A stretch of 64,000 nt of DNA from Metabacillus rhizolycopersici (lineage in GTDB: Bacteria; Bacillota; Bacilli; Bacillales; Bacillaceae): NCBI RefSeq assembly GCF_020075705.1, contig NZ_JAIQUM010000010.1, positions 53,838 to 117,837 on the forward strand. Reading direction: 5' to 3'. The position numbers and the translations under genes are program-made. Below the pieces are notes generated by a model that was not told the DNA's origin, made no database searches, and worked only from the letters and a program-made list of their open reading frames with translations. Below, piece by piece: positions 27,938-36,532 of this stretch; positions within the stretch are counted from its first letter, which is position 1; every line of letters begins with the position of its first letter.

Positions 27938-29569
27938 TTAGTCTCCACATGGAGCTGGTTCAATTTCAATCTTTGGTGTCATGTCCTTATATGTATACCC
28001 TTGAATATTTCCAACTCGTTTAAAGTATTTAAAGAACCTTTCGTTTGGATGGCCGTTCTCTTTGTATTCGTAAATAATTTTTTCAATGACCTCTACTATT
28101 TTGTCTGGCTCTATTCCTTCTGCGACAGGTTGACCGGCATGGGCTGTCCTCCCTACCGTTTTCGCGCCTAAAAACAAATCAAACTTCCCTTTTCTAAAGA
28201 TAATTCCAATGTCTTCATTTACTGCACCAAAACATGCCATACCGCACCCATTAAAGCCTACTTTTAACTCTTTAGGTAATTCGAGACCACTTAGCTTTTG
28301 ATGTAGCTCTTCAGCATGTGGAATGGAATCCTTTTTATCACCATCACAAAAATCACAAGCTTTTACTTGAAAAACATCACCAATTGGCTCTATTAGAAAA
28401 TCAACATCACTTAATTTTTTCGTGATCACCTCTGGTTTATTTGTTGGAATTTTCAGATAAATTTGATGGTGTGGAGTGTACTCGATTGTCCCTTCACTTC
28501 CAACTACCTCTGCGAGTGTGATCATTTGTTCAGATGTAAATTTCTTATTCGCAATCCCTGGACTAACGGCTAATTCAAAGATTGAGGTAATTGGATGACT
28601 TACTTGGATATTCTGTTGAGATTGTTGAGTTTTTTTTGAACCATCCTCTACTTTACTAAGAGCTTCTAAAGCTAATTGTAAGGAGGTTTCAATATTGATT
28701 TTCTGTTTTACCCTTGTGCTCTGAACAGCATCATTTATCCCTTTATGTAGGGCCCATGGTTCGTTTTCATGTCTTAATCGTTCATGTGGCTTTAATCTTT
28801 GTTCCGTTGTATTTAACGTATATTTTCGTTGATAGCCCCTTGGTGTAATCATTTTATTATCGTAAAGAAATGTAGTTGAATTCCCAATGACAACAGTTGT
28901 TAGCATCCCTATCTCATAATCAAGCATATGTTCTAGATCTGTGATTTCGATCTTTTCTCGCTCACGATAAGCACTTTTCACAAGCCCAACAGGTGTAGCT
29001 GGTGAGCGATATTTTAATAGAATTCTTTGAGCCTCTTGAATTTGTAATGTACGACGCCCGCTCTTTGGATTGTAAAGTGTGACAACAAAATCAGCTTGTG
29101 CTGCTGCTTCAATCCTTTTTTCAATTAAGTCCCAAGGAGTTAAGTGGTCACTTAAACTAATCGTACATGCATCATGCATGATTGGTGCGCCTAATAAGGA
29201 AGCACAAGAATTAATCGCTGATATACCAGGAATAACCTCAATGCTTACACCTGTTGCTTCTTTCCAGCCTTTTTCGATCAATACCTCATACACAAGTCCA
29301 GCCATTCCATATACACCGGCATCACCGCTGGAAATAACAGCAACCTTTTTCCCCTGTTCAGCTAGCCGAACAGCAGCTTGAGCACGACTTACTTCCTCTG
29401 ACATTCCTGTACTAATAATCTCTTGATCTGTTAATAAATCCTGAATTAACTCAACATATGTTTTATATCCAATAATACAATCGCTCTCTTGTATGGCTTC
29501 TTGAGCCCTTTTTGTCATATGTTCAAAACTCCCAGGTCCAAAACCAATGACAAGTAATTTCCCTCGCAA
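27938..29569 (-). CDS. cbiH60: CbiH60: cobalt-factor III C17-methyltransferase fused to a siroheme-reductase-like domain
   Basis: This 543-residue protein resembles CbiH60 of B. megaterium, which methylates C17 and contracts the ring. Residues 1 to about 240 form the CbiH methylase (LLVIGFGPGSFEHMTKRAQE, VISSGDAGVYGMAGLVYE, IEVIPGISAINSCASLLGAP). A linker of about 70 residues follows, then a nitrite/sulfite-reductase-like domain with cluster cysteines in CDFCDGDK and GFNGCGMACFGAVNED, which fits a 4Fe-4S centre. It starts with TTG at 29569, preceded by GGAGGAG. It lies between cbiX and cbiW. Confidence 0.93.
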   Translation of the reverse strand: MRGKLLVIGFGPGSFEHMTKRAQEAIQESDCIIGYKTYVELIQDLLTDQEIISTGMSEEVSRAQAAVRLAEQGKKVAVISSGDAGVYGMAGLVYEVLIEKGWKEATGVSIEVIPGISAINSCASLLGAPIMHDACTISLSDHLTPWDLIEKRIEAAAQADFVVTLYNPKSGRRTLQIQEAQRILLKYRSPATPVGLVKSAYREREKIEITDLEHMLDYEIGMLTTVVIGNSTTFLYDNKMITPRGYQRKYTLNTTEQRLKPHERLRHENEPWALHKGINDAVQSTRVKQKINIETSLQLALEALSKVEDGSKKTQQSQQNIQVSHPITSIFELAVSPGIANKKFTSEQMITLAEVVGSEGTIEYTPHHQIYLKIPTNKPEVITKKLSDVDFLIEPIGDVFQVKACDFCDGDKKDSIPHAEELHQKLSGLELPKELKVGFNGCGMACFGAVNEDIGIIFRKGKFDLFLGAKTVGRTAHAGQPVAEGIEPDKIVEVIEKIIYEYKENGHPNERFFKYFKRVGNIQGYTYKDMTPKIEIEPAPCGD

Positions 29570-29715
29570 ATTATACTCCTCCTTCCAAGCGGTAAAACAT
29601 TAAAAGCTAAGATGAAAAAACTACTATTCCACCGTTTCCTAGAAGCGGCTGATTTACTAAATGTTCCGATTGAACATTTTAATCATATGAATCTAGTCTC
29701 AGGTGAAATTTCAAA

Positions 29716-30099
29716 TTAAACACGGTTTTTTTGTGGTTTTGATATGCCAATCACACTATCTGTGTTTTCAGGGGCAACAAAACGTTGTCGATCATACGTG
29801 TAAATGACACTTTCTTCTATCATTTTTTCTCCAGCCAGTTGATTCTGTACGATCTCCCTTGCTAGTTCAGGTGTAGCTACCTTGTACCAAACTCCTTCAG
29901 GATAGACAATAACAACACAAGCATCCTTGCATCTTCCGTTACATCGTGTTCTAGTTGTATGTATAGTAGTGTCTAAATCTAAGTTCGTAATTTCCTCTCT
30001 TATTACCTGTGTCACCTCCTCTCCACCCTTTCTCATACAGCTACTTCCGTTGCAGATCAATACATGATGTTTTGTTTCCGACAAATTCCAAGTGGTCAT
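29716..30099 (-). CDS. cbiW: Thioredoxin-fold [2Fe-2S] ferredoxin CbiW
   Basis: The 127-residue protein has the cluster cysteines of thioredoxin-like [2Fe-2S] ferredoxins: LICNGSSCMRKGG, then TRCNGRCKDACVVIVYPEG. In the B. megaterium operon CbiW stands first, as here, and is thought to supply electrons to a pathway step. The ATG at 30099 is chosen; a GTG six bases earlier overlaps the GGAAG ribosome binding site region. It is the first gene after the riboswitch and terminator. A 146-bp gap separates it from cbiH60. Confidence 0.88.
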   Translation of the reverse strand: MTTWNLSETKHHVLICNGSSCMRKGGEEVTQVIREEITNLDLDTTIHTTRTRCNGRCKDACVVIVYPEGVWYKVATPELAREIVQNQLAGEKMIEESVIYTYDRQRFVAPENTDSVIGISKPQKNRV

Positions 30100-30129
30100 A
30101 TTCACACTTCCAATCTATTGTTTTTGAAA

Positions 30130-30160
30130 ATAAAAATACACCTCATATAGATTGAGGTGC
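30130..30160 (-). terminator. Riboswitch expression-platform terminator
   Basis: On the minus strand CACCTCA and TGAGGTG pair across a 7-base loop, followed by TATTTTTATTTT. It lies about 80 bases after the B12 aptamer and before cbiW, so B12 binding would be expected to favour termination. Confidence 0.75.
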
Positions 30161-30239
30161 ACTAAAAAATACATAGCTTAAAAAACTTAGCATTTTCCAC
30201 TACACATCAACCTATATTCCCGTAGGTATCTGTATAAAA

Positions 30240-30407
30240 AGAAAGGCAGGTCTCCTGACTGAGGTTCATTGCTTTATTACGTCTTCCCAAATAATCATAT
30301 TCAGTGACATTAAGTAATAAAGCTTCCCATTACAGTGGCGGGTACCGTGTCGGTTTTGCACCGACTTCCCATTTAAGCAAAACCTTGACAAAGTTTTGCA
30401 CCTATCT
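30240..30407 (-). promoter_or_regulatory. Adenosylcobalamin riboswitch (B12 box)
   Basis: The minus strand carries the conserved parts in order: GGGAAGTCGGTGCAAAACCG, CCGCCACTGTAATGGG (core B12 box with GCCACTG), and GTCAGGAGACCTGCCTTTC closing the aptamer. This is a complete class I cobalamin aptamer. It lies in front of cbiW and would control the whole 18-kb cobalamin and cobalt operon through the terminator at 30130-30160. Confidence 0.95.
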
Positions 30408-30511
30408 TAATTTTATTAAATTGTCCTATTTTCAAGGGTATTATTTCACTTTTCAAAATATGACTAATTCCAAAGATAATAAAGCGAGTCAGTGGGGGGT
30501 TCTTTATCCCC

Positions 30512-30770
30512 CACCTTCGCTACTGTTCAAGTTGTGGCTACCAAAACAAAGACGTTAAGAATCTAAATCTTCGTGAATGGAATTGTCCATCTTGTGGCAC
30601 GCATCATGATAGAGATATTAACGCAGGACAAAATCTTAAAAACGAAGCTATAAGACTTCTAACCGTAGGAACTACGGGGTTCGCCTAATCAATAACTAGT
30701 GGATACACTGGTGTTCTTAGGAATCCCCTTCTTCAAACAGCTCGAAAGGGTGTTAAGGAGGGGTAGTTCA
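30512..30770 (+). mobile_element. IS605-family tnpB 3' remnant with right-end/omega-RNA scaffold
   Basis: The last 59 codons of a TnpB remain: the zinc ribbon [12 protein letters not shown] and [19 protein letters not shown], then [15 protein letters not shown] and a stop at 30687. The next 83 bases contain stems typical of the TnpB-associated RNA scaffold, ending CCCCTTCTT / AAGGAGGGG and GTAGTTCA. The 5' part of tnpB and the left end are missing, so the element cannot move by itself. It lies head-to-head with the riboswitch promoter region. Confidence 0.85.
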
Positions 30771-30771
30771 A

Positions 30772-31023
30772 TCACCTACTCAATGGGCAAGAATCTTTAC
30801 GTTTGGAATGTTTCTTTTTTTCACTGAGAGAATGCTCTTGGGCAATCATTCACAAATCGATTTCCTGCAAAATGGAGTCTTTTTCTTGTTACCGACATTG
30901 ATTGTGATCCTTATCCTTATTGAAGTTTTTTTATTCAGTTCGAAACTTTATCACCATACGACAAGCAAAGAAAATCAAATTCATTTGCCAAATCATGAAA
31001 ATAGCCGATCTTTCCCACATTAA
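30772..31023 (+). pseudogene. C-terminal fragment of a membrane protein cut by the tnpB remnant
   Basis: The open frame continues upstream of an ATG at 30808 right up to the end of the IS605 remnant (TQWARIFTFGMFLFFTERML). It contains one clear hydrophobic helix (FFLLPTLIVILILIEVFLF) and a polar C-terminus (HHTTSKENQIHLPNHENS). No ribosome binding site precedes the ATG. The gene is closely followed by a terminator. I read it as the 3' end of a membrane protein whose 5' part was lost when the mobile element arrived; the family is not recognised. Confidence 0.45.
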
Positions 31024-31040
31024 GGGATCATCGGCTATTT
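30999..31040. terminator. Hairpin terminator
   Basis: AAATAGCCGAT (30999-31009) and ATCGGCTATTT (31030-31040) form a perfect 11-bp stem. It overlaps the stop codon of the membrane-protein fragment and may also end the minus-strand YitT-like gene. Confidence 0.75.
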
Positions 31041-31098
31041 AGTGTTTGGTGTATTCATTTAGTGGAGATGGTACTTATAATTTTGCCTCAGCATATTT

Positions 31099-31692
31099 TT
31101 ATTTTTTTGTAAAAACATAATAAAAATTGATCGACTTAAACGTATTAAGTAATGCGACACATAGCCCAACACAGGAAATCGTGATCATGGAATACATTAG
31201 CTTTAAGTCTTTTAATACAATAATCCCAATGATGATGATGAGTAAATCAATCATAAACATGACAATTCCGGGATTAATTGCTTGTGATTTTGAGATTAAA
31301 AGTGCTAGTAAATCTAATCCTCCAGGACTGATATGTAATCGTAGCATAAAGCCAACACCTATTCCAATAATGAGTCCACCGAGAATAGAACTCGTGATGA
31401 TTGGTAGATGCAACAAACCGTTTAATGGTGTTAGCAAATCAATCATTGTTGAAGTAAATGCCAATCCAAGAATTGCATTAATGAAATATGACTTATCGTA
31501 TAGAAGAGATAAAAGGTAGATGGGCGTATTAATCATTATCAGTGTTTGCCCGACTTGTGCTCCCCACACATATTTGATTAACAGACTAATTCCGAATATC
31601 CCGCCATTTATGAGATGAAGTGGAAGTATAAACAAGTTAAGACCAATTCCGATACATACACTTGAAAGAAGTAGCACAATAAACTTTTTCAT
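31099..31692 (-). CDS. YitT-family membrane protein (short form)
   Basis: This protein of about 197 residues has five to six hydrophobic segments with the YitT-family motifs LHLINGGIFGISLLI and RLHISPGGLDLLALLISKS. Most YitT proteins carry a C-terminal DUF2179 domain of about 80 residues; it is absent here, so this is the short form. The function of the family is not known; transport has been suggested. The start at 31692 (MKKFIVLLL) follows AAGGGG by about ten bases. It stands alone. Confidence 0.8.
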   Translation of the reverse strand: MKKFIVLLLSSVCIGIGLNLFILPLHLINGGIFGISLLIKYVWGAQVGQTLIMINTPIYLLSLLYDKSYFINAILGLAFTSTMIDLLTPLNGLLHLPIITSSILGGLIIGIGVGFMLRLHISPGGLDLLALLISKSQAINPGIVMFMIDLLIIIIGIIVLKDLKLMYSMITISCVGLCVALLNTFKSINFYYVFTKK

Positions 31693-31996
31693 GAAAAGCA
31701 TTCCCCTTGTCCTAATCGTTATTTTAAAATATATGAGGGGCATGTAGATATATTACGCATGTTCTCGTGACGATCTGAATCTGGACTAGCTTTTCAACAT
31801 TATGATACCTCGTCATTTTGAATTCCTTATCTGCCATCCTGAATAATTCTGAAAAATAAAAAACATTATATGTATGACTCCGGTCTAATTCAAATCTTTT
31901 CTCAATATTTTATAAGGAGAAGATGGATCACTTTCCTTCCTACGGATCTCATCCTCTCTTTTTATGATTGAATTCTAAAAAAGGAGAGACAAAAAG

Positions 31997-32215
31997 ATGA
32001 TTACCGTTCATTTTTTCGAAAATAATAGTTTAGTATTAAGTCAGCTGCTAAAACAAGTTCCTTCTGTAGATGACAATGTAAAAATAAAAGGTCGCAAAGG
32101 AAAAGTTTTGAGTACTAAGCAAATTGAAGAAAACAAGGTTTATGTACATGTCATCTTTGAACAAGTTGTTAAAAAACAAGTACTATCAAATGACAGTAAA
32201 AAGAAAAAACGATAG
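31997..32215 (+). CDS. Hypothetical 72-residue conserved-looking protein
   Basis: The ATG at 31997 follows AAAGGAG at good spacing. The product (MITVHFFENNSLVLSQLLKQ, then VDDNVKIKGRKGKVLSTKQI) is predicted to be a small beta-rich domain with a very basic C-terminus (SNDSKKKKR). I have an impression of similar small proteins in other bacilli but cannot give a function. It is a single-gene unit ended by the hairpin at 32289-32321. Confidence 0.65.
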   Translation: MITVHFFENNSLVLSQLLKQVPSVDDNVKIKGRKGKVLSTKQIEENKVYVHVIFEQVVKKQVLSNDSKKKKR

Positions 32216-32288
32216 CTTTGATCCAGCTTGACATATCAATGAAATACACCGACTTACCAATTCAAACAAGCTTATTATAAGTTAAAAG

Positions 32289-32321
32289 AAGGACTGCCAT
32301 TTGAAGATGATGGCAGTCCTT
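32289..32321 (+). terminator. Terminator after the 72-residue gene
   Basis: AAGGACTGCCAT and ATGGCAGTCCTT form a perfect 12-bp stem followed by TTTCT. It lies 74 bases past the stop codon. Confidence 0.85.
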
Positions 32322-32407
32322 TCTATTGCTTAGAAATTTATAAAACTCTTTTGTACACTGTGGATAAGCGCACGACATCTAGCGTAAGCGTCCGGCCCCT
32401 TTTGGGT

Positions 32408-34027
32408 CTACAGCCAATCAGGAATTGAAGGTAAAAAACACATTCTATTCCTGATCGTCTTATTTGCCTGAGGCTGATCAAGGCGCTTCCGCTTTTGTTC
32501 CTTGATGACGATATACGGCCTCATCATTTCATAATCTTCGTGTTCTAACATATGACAATGCCATACATACAATCCAGTGTAGGGTCCAAATTTCATGATA
32601 ATTCGCGTGATCTGGTTTGGATTTGCGATAACTGTATCCTTCCATCCCTTTTCATGGTATTTTGGTGGCAATGGCGGGCCTGTGTACTTAATTACTTTTT
32701 TCCTCTTATATCCTTCGACATCAAAGTCTCTTCGGTCTAGTATTTGAAAATGAATTAAGTGAAGATGTATCGGATGTGAATCTTCCGTTAGGTTTATGAG
32801 ATACCATATTTCAGTTGACCCTAATGTAGGTTTTTCCGTAATGGGAGCATCCCATCCCTTACGATCTAACAGCATGATTTCACGACCATATTGATCCAAT
32901 GTGTGATCTAATGTTAATTTCCTTTTGACTGATGCGGATTGTACATTTAATTTTCGAAAAGGTCTTAAGTAAGATGGGATGACACTCGTATCTATACTTG
33001 AAAGCGGTAGTTCTACTCTAAATTCCATCACTGTATCAACCATATTTTTCGCTTCTCCATTTGGAAAAGGAGCTAGCGCATCATTCTTCATGATAATACG
33101 CTTTCCATTAAGATTAGTAAAATCAATAATGACATCTGCCCGTTCTGCAGGTGCTAATAAGATTTCATTGATTCCGATCGGGTATTCCATTAAACCCCCA
33201 TCAGTTCCAATTTGATAAAATAATTGATGCGAATCAAACTTGATTCGAAAAAAGCGACTGTTTGAACCGTTTAGTAGCCTAAATCGATATTTTCGTGGTT
33301 CCACGTTTACAAAGGGCCATACCTTTCCATTAACCACAATCGTATTTCCAAAAAATTCAGGTACAATCGATGTTTCTACTTGTGGGACTGGTTTATCTCG
33401 CTGCCTTGGGTAAAACAGCGAGCCATCTTTATGAAACGATTTATCTTGAATGATAAGCGGGATCTCAAATTGTCCACAAGGTAGATTCAATGAACGTTCA
33501 CGCTGATCTCTAATAAGATAAAATCCCGCCAGCCCCGCATAAATATTCAGTCTCGTAATTCCAAGTGTATGATCATGGTACCAGAGGGTGCAAGCTCGCA
33601 TAACATTATCATACTGATAAACTTTCTTTCTAAAAAAGGGCCCTACTTGTTCAAATCCGTTTGTAAACCAAGCCTCTGGATAGCCATCACTTTCAGGTTC
33701 AACACTTGCACCGTGTACATGTACAACAGTACGTACCTCAGGCACATCTGAATGGGCGCCATGTACAGTAAAGTCAATCGGCAAAAGATGTTTCGGAGGC
33801 AGATTGTTCGTCCATTTAATGAATACTTTCTCGCCACTTTCCACCTCAATTGTCGGCCCTGGATAGCAGCCTTCATAACCCCAAAGCTTTGTATCATTTA
33901 ACTCACGGTGGAGAGATTGTTTAAATTCGACCATCCTTACCTTGTAAATTGTTTGAAAGGGATCTTTCCAATAGGGTTTTAAGATAGGAGGAATAGGAAG
34001 TTCATCTACAAATTTTGTGAGATTCAT
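32408..34027 (-). CDS. cotA: Spore-coat-type multicopper oxidase (laccase) CotA
   Basis: The 539-residue protein resembles CotA, the outer-coat laccase of B. subtilis spores that oxidises phenols and makes brown pigment. All four copper-binding segments are seen: HVHG near residue 105, WYHDHTLG near 150, SHPIHLHLIHF near 435 and HCHMLEHEDYEMMRP near the C-terminus. The axial ligand after the last His-Cys-His is Met, as in CotA. There is no signal peptide, as expected for a protein assembled from the mother cell. SD AAGGAGTG precedes the ATG. The divergent neighbour is a coat-like cupin gene. Confidence 0.92.
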   Translation of the reverse strand: MNLTKFVDELPIPPILKPYWKDPFQTIYKVRMVEFKQSLHRELNDTKLWGYEGCYPGPTIEVESGEKVFIKWTNNLPPKHLLPIDFTVHGAHSDVPEVRTVVHVHGASVEPESDGYPEAWFTNGFEQVGPFFRKKVYQYDNVMRACTLWYHDHTLGITRLNIYAGLAGFYLIRDQRERSLNLPCGQFEIPLIIQDKSFHKDGSLFYPRQRDKPVPQVETSIVPEFFGNTIVVNGKVWPFVNVEPRKYRFRLLNGSNSRFFRIKFDSHQLFYQIGTDGGLMEYPIGINEILLAPAERADVIIDFTNLNGKRIIMKNDALAPFPNGEAKNMVDTVMEFRVELPLSSIDTSVIPSYLRPFRKLNVQSASVKRKLTLDHTLDQYGREIMLLDRKGWDAPITEKPTLGSTEIWYLINLTEDSHPIHLHLIHFQILDRRDFDVEGYKRKKVIKYTGPPLPPKYHEKGWKDTVIANPNQITRIIMKFGPYTGLYVWHCHMLEHEDYEMMRPYIVIKEQKRKRLDQPQANKTIRNRMCFLPSIPDWL

Positions 34028-34239
34028 ATAGACACTCCTTGATCACGTGCTTGTGTAAAAATGAATCATTGTCCATAGACCGTTATCCTGACTGTCGTTA
34101 TATTGTTGCGGTTGATAGCGTATTTCTACACATCCTCTCATCCTTTATATATAAGGTATTCTCAGCTGCTCATCCTTTATGTCAAAGCTCATTGTGAAGG
34201 GCTCTTTTCGTATAGATTGTTGCTGTTGAACAATAAAAT

Positions 34240-34265
34240 AAAGACCTAGTAATAGCTAGGTCTTT
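34240..34265 (-). terminator. Orphan hairpin between divergent cotA and cupin genes
   Basis: AAAGACCTAG and CTAGGTCTTT form a perfect 10-bp stem with a 6-base loop, followed on the minus strand by a T-rich tract. No gene ends here on either strand, so it may be left from a lost gene or act as an attenuator. Confidence 0.5.
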
Positions 34266-34400
34266 AACAAGTTTACTGTGCATTTTTCTCGAACTGCGTA
34301 CTAATAATTTTTTAATAACTACGCACACCAAACTAATTGTAAGTACATAACATGCCTAGAAGGTTTGTTTATATCTAATGTAAAGAGGTGAAAAAAATTT

Positions 34401-35048
34401 ATGGTTTCATATATGGATTACACATCTCCATCAACTCAATACACTTTTGACGTAAATAAAAGTCCCTTGTTCAAAAAAGATAACAACAACTATATTAACG
34501 TATTAGGTGTGCAACAGTTGAATACATTGGAAAATGTGTCTCTGCTAGACATTTTCCTAAGTACTAATAATGTCGTAGAACCGCACTATCACCAAAATGC
34601 AGCTGAGTTAGTCTATTGTATTTCTGGTGCTGCTACTGTATCGATGCTGAACCCATTCACAAAACAACTTCTCAATTACACTATTACACCAGGACAAGTA
34701 GCAAACGTTCCACAAGGTTGGTGGCATTATGAAGTAGCTACACTTGATGACACTCATCTTTTGGCAATTTTTGATGCACCAACTCCAGAAGTAATTTTAG
34801 GTTCTGACATCTTAAAATTTACTCCTGCAAACGTCATGTCGCATACTTATTGCATCGATGAAAATCAATGGAAAAAAGCAGTTGCACCAGTTAAAGCCAC
34901 AACATATATAGGTCCATACACGAATTGCAACAGAGTAAAGGAACATACACCTCATCAATATGTAAATCAACAGTATCAACAGCCGCAATATATTCCGCAA
35001 TACCAACAAACTCCTTACGTTCCTCAGTATCAGCGATATTGGGGCTAG
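34401..35048 (+). CDS. Cupin protein with Gln/Tyr/Pro-rich tail, probable spore coat protein
   Basis: Residues 40 to about 150 form one cupin barrel with metal-site motifs VVEPHYHQNAAELVYCISG and NVPQGWWHYEVA, like half of an oxalate-decarboxylase-type bicupin. The C-terminal 30 residues are a low-complexity tail with repeats of QYQQPQYIPQ and YVPQYQRYWG, of the kind seen in cross-linked or self-assembling spore coat proteins. SD GAGGTG precedes the ATG. It lies divergent from cotA, and tyrosine-rich tails are plausible laccase targets; that link is inference. Confidence 0.75.
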   Translation: MVSYMDYTSPSTQYTFDVNKSPLFKKDNNNYINVLGVQQLNTLENVSLLDIFLSTNNVVEPHYHQNAAELVYCISGAATVSMLNPFTKQLLNYTITPGQVANVPQGWWHYEVATLDDTHLLAIFDAPTPEVILGSDILKFTPANVMSHTYCIDENQWKKAVAPVKATTYIGPYTNCNRVKEHTPHQYVNQQYQQPQYIPQYQQTPYVPQYQRYWG

Positions 35049-35131
35049 CAGATAAACAAACACAACTATTGGCTATGAAAACAGCCTTGTGAAAATACAA
35101 AGTACGGGAATGGTTAAATAAGTCGTAAAAC

Positions 35132-35171
35132 CCAAAAAGTCGATCCCCTAAATAAGAAATCGACTTTTTGG
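35132..35171. terminator. Bidirectional terminator between cupin and pdxK genes
   Basis: CCAAAAAGTCGAT and ATCGACTTTTTGG form a perfect 13-bp stem between the two convergent genes. Confidence 0.88.
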
Positions 35172-35186
35172 ATTGAAATGTAAAAA

Positions 35187-36023
35187 TTATTTAGCTATTT
35201 CTGCTTCTAAGCGACCAGCTCCGTATAGACGGTATGCCCCATGCATGGTTGGACCGACATATTCATTTAGCTTCCAGCCGTGACGAATGGCTTCTCTAAT
35301 GAAAGCTTCTGCTACATCGATTGCTTCTAACACAGATTTTCCTTTTGCTAATTCTGCTGTAATGGCAGCTGAGAACGTACAGCCTGCACCATGAACATAT
35401 GTCGTGTCGATCCGTTCATTTTCATACAACTTAAATTCTTGACCGTCAAATAATAAGTCTACTGCTTTATCGTGCTGTAACTTGACGCCACCTTTAATTA
35501 ATACATATTTGGCACCTAGCTTATGAATTTTTACAGCAGCTTCCTTCATCTCATCAATTGTTTTAATTGGTGGTACTTGGGCTAGCTGACTAGCTTCAAA
35601 TAAGTTAGGAGTAACGACCGTTGCAATTGGTACCATAATTTCACGTAAAGAGTCAGCCGTTTCTGGATTAAGAACCTCATCTTCTCCCTTACATACCATA
35701 ACAGGATCGACTACAACCTTATCTAATCCAGCTTCCTTTATTCTTTTGGCAGCTGTTTCAATTGTTTCAACTGTGCCAAGCATGCCAGTTTTTACGGCAT
35801 CAATCCCAACTGAAAGCGCTGTATCTAATTGAGCTTGTAAAGCATCATTGGCGATTGGAAATACCCCATGGTGCCAGTGGTTATTTGGATCCATTGTTGC
35901 GATAACTGTTAACGATGTCATTCCATAAACGCCAAGCTCTTGGAATGTTTTTAAATCTGCTTGAATACCGGCACCCCCACTTGTATCAGAGCCAGCAATT
36001 GTCAAAGCTTTTTTCATTGTCAT
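35187..36023 (-). CDS. pdxK: Pyridoxine/pyridoxal/hydroxymethylpyrimidine kinase
   Basis: This 278-residue ribokinase-family enzyme has the ThiD/PdxK blocks LTIAGSDTSGGAGIQADLKT, AVKTGMLGTVETIE, VVVDPVMVCKGEDEVLNPET, VLIKGGVK and the anion hole TYVHGAGCTFSAAITAELAK. It is closer to the Bacillus PdxK (formerly called a second ThiD), which makes pyridoxal phosphate from pyridoxal or pyridoxine, judging by the C-terminal YVGPTMHGAYRLY. The ATG at 36023 follows GGAGG; a longer in-frame ATG at 36089 has no such site. It stands alone. Confidence 0.88.
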   Translation of the reverse strand: MTMKKALTIAGSDTSGGAGIQADLKTFQELGVYGMTSLTVIATMDPNNHWHHGVFPIANDALQAQLDTALSVGIDAVKTGMLGTVETIETAAKRIKEAGLDKVVVDPVMVCKGEDEVLNPETADSLREIMVPIATVVTPNLFEASQLAQVPPIKTIDEMKEAAVKIHKLGAKYVLIKGGVKLQHDKAVDLLFDGQEFKLYENERIDTTYVHGAGCTFSAAITAELAKGKSVLEAIDVAEAFIREAIRHGWKLNEYVGPTMHGAYRLYGAGRLEAEIAK

Positions 36024-36532
36024 TTTATGTTCCTCCAAGCTGTTAAAAAATATTAATGAAAAGATAAGAAATCGTTTAGGCTTGTTCATCCTTCATTTTA
36101 AAATTAACTTTAATGTAGATTTCACTAAAAGACAATATATTCGACAAAAATTTTGCGGAAATATTCGGTATTATGCTAATTTATGTGTTTTTTTAGTGGA
36201 AGATTGTCATTCCTTATCAAAGATTTCAATCAAGTTAAAAAACGGCCTGTGCTGACTACTTGTCTATATCTAAATAATCTATTTTTCTTGAAGCGAAGTG
36301 AACGGAACAGAGTTATCTAATTCGACCTTCTGAAACATACACCTTAGTGTTTTGTCTATTGGTGGTACCACTCTAAGAAAAAATAGCAAGTCAGCTTATG
36401 TTGACTAGATTTGTATAGAATATTCATTTCTATCTATTAGGAATAATGATAGAAATCGTAGTACAGTAGTACATTCATTTTTAATCTACTCACATATAAT
36501 AATAGAAATAATAAGTGAGTAGGTGAACATTA
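36024..36532. other. Intergenic region between pdxK and the BclA-like gene
   Basis: No gene is supported. It should hold the divergent promoters for pdxK and the BclA-like gene. CATATAATA near 36490 resembles the -10 box of mother-cell sigma factors, but I see no -35 element at the right distance. Confidence 0.35.

Noticed and set aside
29612..29719. A 35-codon plus-strand frame (MKKLLFHRFLEAADLLNVPI) in the cbiW-cbiH60 gap
   Set aside because: It has no ribosome binding site, opposes the operon and overlaps the cbiW stop; at most it is a fragment of a lost gene.
31127..31519. A long plus-strand frame within the YitT-like gene
   Set aside because: It is the antisense shadow of a membrane protein gene with clear family motifs.
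36355..36380. GGTGGTACCAC, reminiscent of a T-box
   Set aside because: No specifier stem, terminator or aminoacyl-tRNA or amino-acid gene follows in the right orientation.
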